Origin: Platerodrilus igneus
Taxonomy: Eukaryota > Arthropoda > Insecta > Coleoptera > Lycidae
Assembly (NCBI GenBank): GCA_036346225.1
Contig: JARFIW010001365.1
Location: forward strand, 1-64,000
DNA: 64,000 bases
Direction of reading: 5' to 3'
The notes below the pieces were generated by a model. That model was not told the DNA's origin and made no database searches. It saw only the letters and a list, made by a program, of their open reading frames with translations. Shown here one piece after another: positions 57,690 to 64,000 of the stretch (positions within the stretch are counted from its first letter, which is position 1; every line of letters begins with the position of its first letter). Both the position numbers and the translations under genes were made by a program.

Positions 57690-58640
57690 GTCTATTGGAG
57701 CAACTTTTTAAAAAACCTTTCCAAAAAACTTCTTCTACAAATTTAATTTTACAATTGAGGTTTAATTTTACAAGTTCATTATGTGCAGTAACGTATGATG
57801 TCGACATAATTCTAAGTTGAAATTCACTTTAATTAAATAAAATAAAATTATGGTGAGTGGCTGAACTAACAACAATATTAAAGTTGAGAAGCTCTAGACT
57901 GAATGGCCATCTTGGGCTCTCGAGGGTATTTATGCTATCCCTGCCCCTCACATTGCTTGTGGGAACTGTAGAGCTCATATCTGCTTATTTCTGTATTTAA
58001 TACAATGTAACAATCTTAATTCTAATAATTGCTGTCTTATAACCTACGGTAACCTACACCTGCAGTATCACGTTACGTCTGGAATACAGTGTCTCTTTCT
58101 GTTCTCACTGTCTGGCTTGTTGAAGTTTCATTAACTTTTTTATTATGTCCTTCAATTATACATTGTTGTATCTAACTTAAGTTTTTAATAATTTAATTTG
58201 TTTACATATATATTCTAATTTGGGAGATATGTAATTAGCGACGGATTCAAAATTATCTAAGCAAGTATCGATGATCGGATTAATTCATTTTGTAACATCG
58301 TAGTGTGTATGGTAACATTAATGGGTCTTATTATACCTATGAACATGAATGGCATTAATGCTATTTCTCTCAATTCTCTCTCAACGTCTAGAAGTAGCGT
58401 TAGATTTCTTACTACAAGCTTTATGTGAGCCAAACCGTTGAAACATTTTTTTTGGTGTATACTATATTATACAAATTAATTGGAATTTAAATATTCTAAA
58501 TGATTTGTTTTTGAAAACATGCAAATGCTGCCTCGAACGCCTTCTTCGGATCAGCCGCCAATGATTAAGTGTTTCCATTGTAGAAAAAAACATGAACATT
58601 ACACCAGTAGTTTTTTAAAGTCCCATAATAGAGATAGAAC
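57690..58640 (+). repeat. Degraded LTR/gag-start-like module, copy 2
   Basis: Counterpart of 53880-54780 (TTCTAAGTTGAAAT; CTCGAGGGTATTTATGCTAT; CCCTCACATTGCTTGTGGGA; CATATCTGCTTA; CTGGAATACAGTGTC; TGGGAGATATGTAATT). Further right a short frame near 58520-58620 reads PPMIKCFHCRKKHEHYTSS, resembling a gag zinc knuckle (C-x2-C-x3-H without its last Cys). Together with copy 1 this suggests two truncated copies of one LTR element in the same orientation. Confidence 0.45.
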
Positions 58641-59090
58641 CACAAATTAAAAATTTTACATGCAAATTCCGTATATTGCGGTCGCAAAGGGGACATACGG
58701 TATACTTTCCTCTTTCTGACTCCACTAGCTTATATGTATCTTAAATTACCTATTTATTTAACTACCACGTGAACATGGAAAGTTATAATATGGTTTGGTC
58801 TTATGGATACTGTCCATATATTCGTGTTAGTGCTTTTAATGCAAATGTGCTTTTACGGCTTATTCGAAACTATAAATCTTTTTATTTACTTATTTATTTA
58901 TATGTAGGTAAATTTAGTTTGCTAAAATGCCACATCCTTACAAGGTTAAAGTTGCAACCCAGTCGTGGGAGACCTCTATCGTAGTATGCCTCATAAACAT
59001 TACCCGGTTTAAATTTTTTTCGCGAAGTATTAGATTGGGTTCTATACTCCCCTAAAGGTTGAAATTTCTCCAAATTTGGGGTTAGCAACC
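58641..59090. other. AT-rich stretch, nothing recognised
   Basis: The ORF 58769-58984 and its minus-strand shadow 58894-59088 have no family features. Confidence 0.4.
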
Positions 59091-59099
59091 CCCAAAAAC

Positions 59100-59760
59100 A
59101 CCAATTTTCTCCCCAAAAACGTTTTTTTGGCTATAATTCGTTATTTATACAAGATATCAAAAAAATAGTATGTAAATAGAAAATCAAAAATTTTTTGCTC
59201 TATAATTTTACTTCCTTATGTTTTTTTTTGAGTGCCTATTTTCCTAGAAAAACTTGTTAAAAAACAGTAACAAAACTATATGTATCTTTCACGCGCTCTA
59301 GCAGCAGGAGTTTAGACTAACATTGAAAACAAAAGCTACATAAAAATCGAATATTTTCCGCTCTACAAATTTACTCTCTTGTGTTTACCTATGAGTATGT
59401 ATTTTCCGAGAAAAACGCTTGAAATTGAAACGCGCTCTAGTGGCTCTTGTTCTAAATTAAAATTTAGAACAAGAGCCACATAAAAATCTGAAATTTTCTG
59501 CTGTACAAATTTGCTCTGTTGTGTTTTTTCTCTAGAGTGTGTATTTTCCAAAGAAGAACCCGGAAAAATTTAAAAAAATTTATACATATGAAATTTTAAA
59601 TCGCTCTAGTGAATGGAGTTCAAAGTATAATTGAAAACAAATAACCTCATAAAAATAGAATATTTTGCTCTCTACAACTTTTGATTATTAAGTTTTTTCG
59701 CTAAAATGCGTTGTTTTAAGAAGAATGCTAAAAAATGCCTTTTTTGTACATTGTATACAA
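59100..59760. repeat. Degenerate satellite-like tandem repeat, about four units
   Basis: Units of roughly 140-170 bp share, in order: CGCTCTAG, a variable 40-50 bp, CATAAAAAT-GAA-ATTTT, GCTCTACAA-TTT and GTGTATTTTCC-like sequence with AGAAAAAC. Unit starts are near 59294, 59433 and 59603, with an older partial unit before 59290. Copies are strongly diverged. The middle unit contains the palindrome at 59441-59478. Confidence 0.6.
59441..59478. repeat. Perfect inverted repeat, 18-bp arms, 2-bp centre
   Basis: TGGCTCTTGTTCTAAATT, then AA, then its exact reverse complement. It occupies the variable segment of one satellite unit; the neighbouring units have no comparable palindrome. Confidence 0.95.
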
Positions 59761-59814
59761 CTACTACAGAATACCAGTGTACTGTTTATTGAATGACTTT
59801 TTATTCAGATTTAT

Positions 59815-60240
59815 ATTGACATTTCATCATCATCATTAGGTTTTCAATCCTGGAACTACACATTTCCCTGAAATTTGCAAAGTCTGCACCTAATACTATC
59901 TGATCTAGGTCTACGTCTACCTCCTTTTTCCTATCTCTGCTTGTAATATATTCTATACTATTCCCCAAAAATTCCTTAGTACGTATTCTGCCTTTTTATT
60001 TCTCCAATTTTTTTTCCCACAGATATCTTTATTCCCCTACTATTTCTATAACCTATTTGTTATTAACTTTGTTTGTCCATGCTTTCATCCTTATACGTCT
60101 GAAGCACAACATTCTAAAAAGCTGCTATCGTTTCTCGGTCTGCTTTTTCTACTGCCCGTATTTCATAGGCATACTGTGCGGTGCTCCACACTTATATTTT
60201 CGACAATTTTCTTCTTGTTCCTATGTTTGTTGTCTTTGAT
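59815..60240 (-). pseudogene. LINE C-terminus and 3' end, minus strand
   Basis: On the minus strand: LFRMLCFRRIRMKAWTNKVN (about 60150-60090), then WEKKLEK and RKKEVDVDLDQIVLGADFAN (about 59925-59870), ending NLMMMMK at a (GATGAT)n tail near 59825. This is the C-terminal pattern 'F-E-M-W-C-x-R-R-M-L-x-I-x-W-T-x-x-V-T-N-E-E-V' of RTE-like LINEs, the same broad type as the fragment at 1-940. Stops and frame shifts are frequent. Confidence 0.65.
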
Positions 60241-60347
60241 CATAGGCGCCGTTCTTTCTTGTTAGATGGATATCAGTCTGCTCCTATTGTTTTACAATTA
60301 TATACCCTATTTCTCCGATATTCAGTGGTTGTGAGGAGGGGGGAAGG

Positions 60348-60711
60348 GTCGCCGTAGATCAATGTAGCAAGCGTAAGACTACGGATTCCAAGGTCCTGGG
60401 TTCGAATTCTGACACGGCTGACTGCTTGAAAAATGGCAAGTGAGCATTTTTCACAAAAATTACGACTTCGTTCGGACGAGAGGTTAAATGGAGGTCTCGT
60501 GTGTGAGTGTTGTCACACACGTTAAAGATCCCTACCTTGCTTAGAACGGCAAGGGTTCGACAAAATTCTAAATTTCCAGGCAACAAAAAAACTCGCCCCT
60601 TGGCCAATGTAGTACCTTCGGGTGGAGCATTGGAAAATCACATGTAAGGTTGTGAAGGGGGGTAAGCAGCCTGTGGCTGTCAAGTTCCCCCAACACTTGA
60701 ACATTTGCCGA
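60348..60711 (+). repeat. tRNA-derived SINE, head type A
   Basis: Head GCCGTAGATCAATGTAG with B box GGGTTCGAATTC (about 60398-60409), then the shared body (GACTGCTTGAAAAATGGCAA; CGTTCGGACGAGAGG; TGGAGCATTGGAAAATCACA). It carries a longer 3' part, TAAGCAGCCTGTGGCTGTCA to GAACATTTGCCG, shared with the copy at 61320. About 45 bp before the head (ATTCAGTGGT-TGTGA-G-GGG) also match the next copy, so the repeat may begin slightly upstream. Confidence 0.87.
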
Positions 60712-61007
60712 TTTAATATTTTTTCCAATAAATCTTTTCGCACAGTCAACTTTAGTTGCAGATATATCGCAAGCAACACCTGTAGTTATTTATAATAATC
60801 ATCAAATTTATCTGCGTTTATTTTTTTGTGATTAGATTTTCCGACTCAAAACTGATTGGACACATACCTCTACTTATTTATATTCTGACCCAGCTTACAC
60901 AGTTCCCCGAAATTCCCACACAGCCTATATACAGCTCGGTTCCCCTTTTATTAATTTCTAATTATATGCACTATTTCACCGAGATTCAGTGGTATGTGAA
61001 GGGGAAG

Positions 61008-61310
61008 GCGTCGCCGTGGATCAATGTAGTAAGCGTAAGACTACGGATCCCAATTTCCCGGGTTCAAATCCCGACACGGCCGACTGCTTGAAAAATGACA
61101 GGTGAGCATTTTTCACAAAAATTACGCCCTCGTTCGAATGAGAGGTTAAATGGAGGTCTCGTGTGTGAGTGTTGTCACGCACGTTAAAGATCCCTACCTT
61201 GCCTGGAACGGCAAGGGTTCGGCAAAATTCTAAATTTCCAAGTAACAAAAAACTCGCCTCCTGGCCAATGTAGTATCTACGGGTGGAGCATTGGAAATGT
61301 AAATGAACGG
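61008..61310 (+). repeat. tRNA-derived SINE, head type A
   Basis: The best-preserved head: GCCGTGG pairs with ACACGGC, the T-arm-like CCCGGGTTCAAATCCCG contains the B box, and TGGATCAATGTAG is the A-box region. The body matches the other copies closely. It is followed directly by another SINE copy, making a dimer. Confidence 0.9.
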
Positions 61311-61319
61311 TATGTGAAG

Positions 61320-61645
61320 GGGACTACGTCCAAGGTCCCGAATTAGAATCCTGACAAGGTCCGCTTGAAAAATGTTAGTCGAACATTTTCCACAAAAATA
61401 CGCCCTCGTTCGGATGAGTGGTAAAATGGAGGTCCCGTGTGTGAGTGTTGTCACGCATGTTAAAGATCCCTACCTTGCTTGGAACAGCAAAGGTTCGACA
61501 AAATTCAAAAATTTTCAGGCAAAGAAATCGTTTCCTGGCCAATGTAGTACCTTCGAGTGGAGCATCGGAAAATCACATGTAGGTATGTGAAGGGGTTTAA
61601 GCAGCCTATGGCTGCCAAGATTCCTCAACACTTAGACATTTACCG
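61320..61645 (+). repeat. tRNA-derived SINE, head type B, head truncated
   Basis: It begins in mid-head (CTACGTCCAAGGTCCCGAAT; B box decayed to GAATTAGAATCC) and continues TGGTCC-like TCCGCTTGAAAAATGTTAG, CGCCCTCGTTCGGATGAGTG and the 3' part AAGCAGCCTATGGCTGCCAA. It is subfamily B joined head-to-tail to the subfamily A copy before it. Confidence 0.85.
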
Positions 61646-61673
61646 AATATAGTATCATGTATAAATTTAGTTT

Positions 61674-63363
61674 TCATCTCCAGCAGACATCGTAATCTAC
61701 TTCTTCATCTTTAACAGGAGAACGATTTGAACATCCTTGTTCCCTGCAATTACTGCAAGCTTCATTACAGAATAGCCCAGCTTTCTTACATGAGAAAACA
61801 CTTCCGCAAACCTTTTTGCAATTATAAAAAATAATTGCTAGAACATCATCTGGTGCTGGTGGCTTTGTCATCATTACTGTAGTTTAAATTTCTTCCTTCT
61901 TCCAACCTCACTCTTCTGGTGGTAGATCATTTGACAACAATTTTTTGGTACTTTTAAATACACTCTATAACAATGTTGTGTAGCTGCATTTGCGGCGGGA
62001 AGTAATGATGACGGCATTATTTTTTACTTTTTTCAAAAAAGTTGTATGTCTAAATTTATCTAGACAATTGTTTTTTACTCCTGCGGTGTAAATTTGTAGA
62101 ATACAAGAAATTCCATTTTTTGCAATAAACTCCTTGGATCGATCCTTTTTTTTAATATTTCCTCTGCGTCTTTGATCTGTCGACTTATTTTTTCATTTTC
62201 AAATAGTTTAAAGCAGTATTCTTCCTTCTGAAAGGGAAGGTAGATGTCGTATCACAGCCAGTCATGGCATGTAAAAATAGAATGTTTTCTTTACAAAATG
62301 ACATGTGATCCGGACTTTTAGATGAGAAAACTTTCCTGTTTTTACCTTTTCCCAATTTTAGAAAATACATTTTTCTGTCCACTGGTGTCAAAGCCGTTAA
62401 AATTAGAAGTATGTCAATGTCTGCACATACAATCACAGGAATTTTCTCTTTTTCGTTGATTGCAGTTTTTACAATGAGTAGATCGGCATCGTCAACATCT
62501 TGTAGTTCTAAGATATTATTGTCTGTCAACTGCTTTGATAAAAAAGTAATAAACAATTTCTTGTTTTTGATATTTGAAAAAAAATTTTCTGATGAAACAG
62601 TCGATTTCATATTTTCGTGGAATAATATATCTGCCCAACGATTTTTATCCACTCTCGTCGTTCTTTCAGTTCCTTTAATACTATTCGATAAATCATCGTA
62701 ACCATCAAAGACAACAATTGATGTTGGAAATTGGTCCTCGACATATGAAACGCATCTATCCAGAATCTCTTCAACAATTTCATTTTCTCTCTAAGGTATT
62801 CAGTGAAGTAACACTCCGCCATCTATGACAAACACTGTTTTAACATTCTTAATTTTATAATTTACCGGTGCAAATAACTTATAGAGCATTGATTTTACAG
62901 TTTTTTTAAAATATCCCGCGATAAAAAGAGATAGTGGATACGGAGATAGCTCCTAATGGAAATAAAGTGATACATCTTGCCCTCTTTTTACGACTTATGT
63001 TCTTTGGAAAAGCATACATGGATCAATTGTTATTTCCCGATCACCTGCTTTGATCTTCAATGTCTTAACTGCAAGATTAACCACAATATTTCTTACAACG
63101 CTTGATATCTTTGAACTACGTACCGATCAGCTTATTCAATATAGCCAGTCTTCTCCAAAAGCATCACATGCATTTACAACATTTAAACCAATCACTCCAC
63201 TGGCAATCGATGTTATCTCAGGTGTGAATGGAAAAGGATTGTGGTTTTGGAAAAATATATCTAATTTTTTTACATCCTCATTATCGCGTGGGATTCGACT
63301 GTCACGTTGTAACTGTTTTTCTTGGTCGCCAATGAAACTATTTTTTCTTATAGAGTGAAACAA
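61674..63363 (-). pseudogene. Repeat-encoded protein with PIN/XPG-like nuclease core and Cys-rich tail
   Basis: Read on the minus strand. 63363-63136 (RIPRDNEDVKKLDIFFQNHN; EITSIASGVIGLNVVNACDA) is an N-terminal block. 62652-62185 is a clean 155-codon ORF with DVDDADLLIVKTAINE, VIVCADIDILLILTALTPVD and ENILFLHAMTGCDTTSTFPF. 61874-61674 gives a Cys-rich tail (KPPAPDDVLAIIFYNCKKVC; CKKAGLFCNEACSNCREQGC). From memory this order is found in a large, unnamed protein family multiplied in arthropods and cnidarians. The acidic strands plus the GCDTTS turn resemble the metal-binding core and helical turn of FEN1/XPG-type nucleases; that reading is inference. A Leu-to-Ile-rich core with intact acidic residues remains, but the gene is broken by several frame shifts. 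Confidence 0.6.
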
Positions 63364-64000
63364 CTTGTTTATAAGGCTGGGCTCACGTTGTGAGCCAGTG
63401 AAATTTATTGTTCCAAAAATCTTCCGACATAACTAGGGGTCTATTCCTTGGATAGAGCTATGAGAAATGGGGGGGTAAGTCGAAATCCGTTTGCAGACCA
63501 AACTTAATCTAAACCAAATAGGCGCCACCAAGTCCTGATGTGATTATGGTTATTGCATAGCGTATTTCTAAGGGCGGACGTGGAGACCCAAAGAAAAAGG
63601 ATCGCCTTCGCTGACAAAAACCTGTCTTAATAAAATAAGACGCAGCTCCTGTAAGAAATTGTAATAGTTAAATCAATAAAAAAGTGGAACACCATTTGTG
63701 TCCAGCAAAAATACATAAAGAAGTAGTAAAAAGGTATTTTCAATATAAAATTGGCATCCATTTCTTACTCATAAGGGTTTTAGCTTTATGTTATTAGATT
63801 TGATCATACTTGATCAAAATAAAAAACTTTAATCTTGAGCCAATTGTTTACTAAAAAGAATCTCTTTTAAAATAATATGACTTGTAACAAAAATTTAATC
63901 ATTAACTGTATCAATCAAAAACTTTCAACTTTCATGTGTGTCTTAATTATTTTCAATCAAATATTTTACTTCAAGACATGAACTTGTTGTACAAAAAGGG
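63364..64000. other. AT-rich end of window, nothing recognised
   Basis: No supported feature. Confidence 0.45.

Noticed and set aside
60348..61080. Possible tRNA genes at the SINE heads
   Set aside because: A and B boxes and an acceptor-like pairing are present, but arms are imperfect and each head is followed by the same repeat body, as in tRNA-derived SINEs.

Overview
This window looks like nuclear DNA from an arthropod, most likely an insect: AT-rich, repeat-dense, with one intact spliced gene and almost everything else made of transposable-element remains. I cannot name the species. No bacterial, organellar or rRNA signal is visible.

The one gene I would call functional is a secreted S1-family serine protease on the + strand. 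Its seven exons run from 28044 to 52397, with a TATA box just upstream and an AATAAA just downstream. The reading frame closes perfectly across all six introns (252 residues). Two introns are huge (about 12.7 and 10.7 kb) and hold most of the central repeats: a Penelope-like fragment, a mariner-like fossil, a BEL/Pao element split by a 1.65-kb insertion, SINEs, a ~1-kb hexanucleotide array and two head-to-tail Jockey-like LINE fragments, all but one SINE and the arrays on the minus strand.

Left arm: 1-940 is an endonuclease piece of an RTE-type LINE (minus). 1400-1891 and 8297-9430 are two halves of an older LINE (minus), split by a BEL/Pao retrotransposon (1897-8291, +) with paired LTRs and a 5-bp target duplication. 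10379-12340 is a decayed pogo/Tigger-type transposase (minus). 13276-17899 is a second BEL/Pao family (minus) carrying an internal deletion and a nested insert. 18428-24750 is the least familiar stretch: virus-like or Polinton-like ORFs (a 380-residue protein with one TAG, and a C2H2 zinc-finger protein with one TAG followed by a block I associate with viral-type PolB proteins), degenerate repeated modules, and a 39-bp tandem repeat open on both strands.

Right arm, after the protease: two degraded LTR/gag-like modules flank a + strand LINE (54800-57237) that carries its own 632-bp insertion. Then come a degenerate satellite with a perfect 18-bp-arm palindrome, a LINE 3' end, three SINE copies, and a broken minus-strand gene (61674-63363) that looks like a repeat-encoded PIN/XPG-type nuclease with a Cys-rich tail.

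A tRNA-derived SINE family occurs six times, with two different tRNA-like heads on one shared body. The nested insertions give relative ages: old LINE before BEL 1, BEL 2 and BEL 3 before their inserts, and the right-arm LINE before its 632-bp insert.
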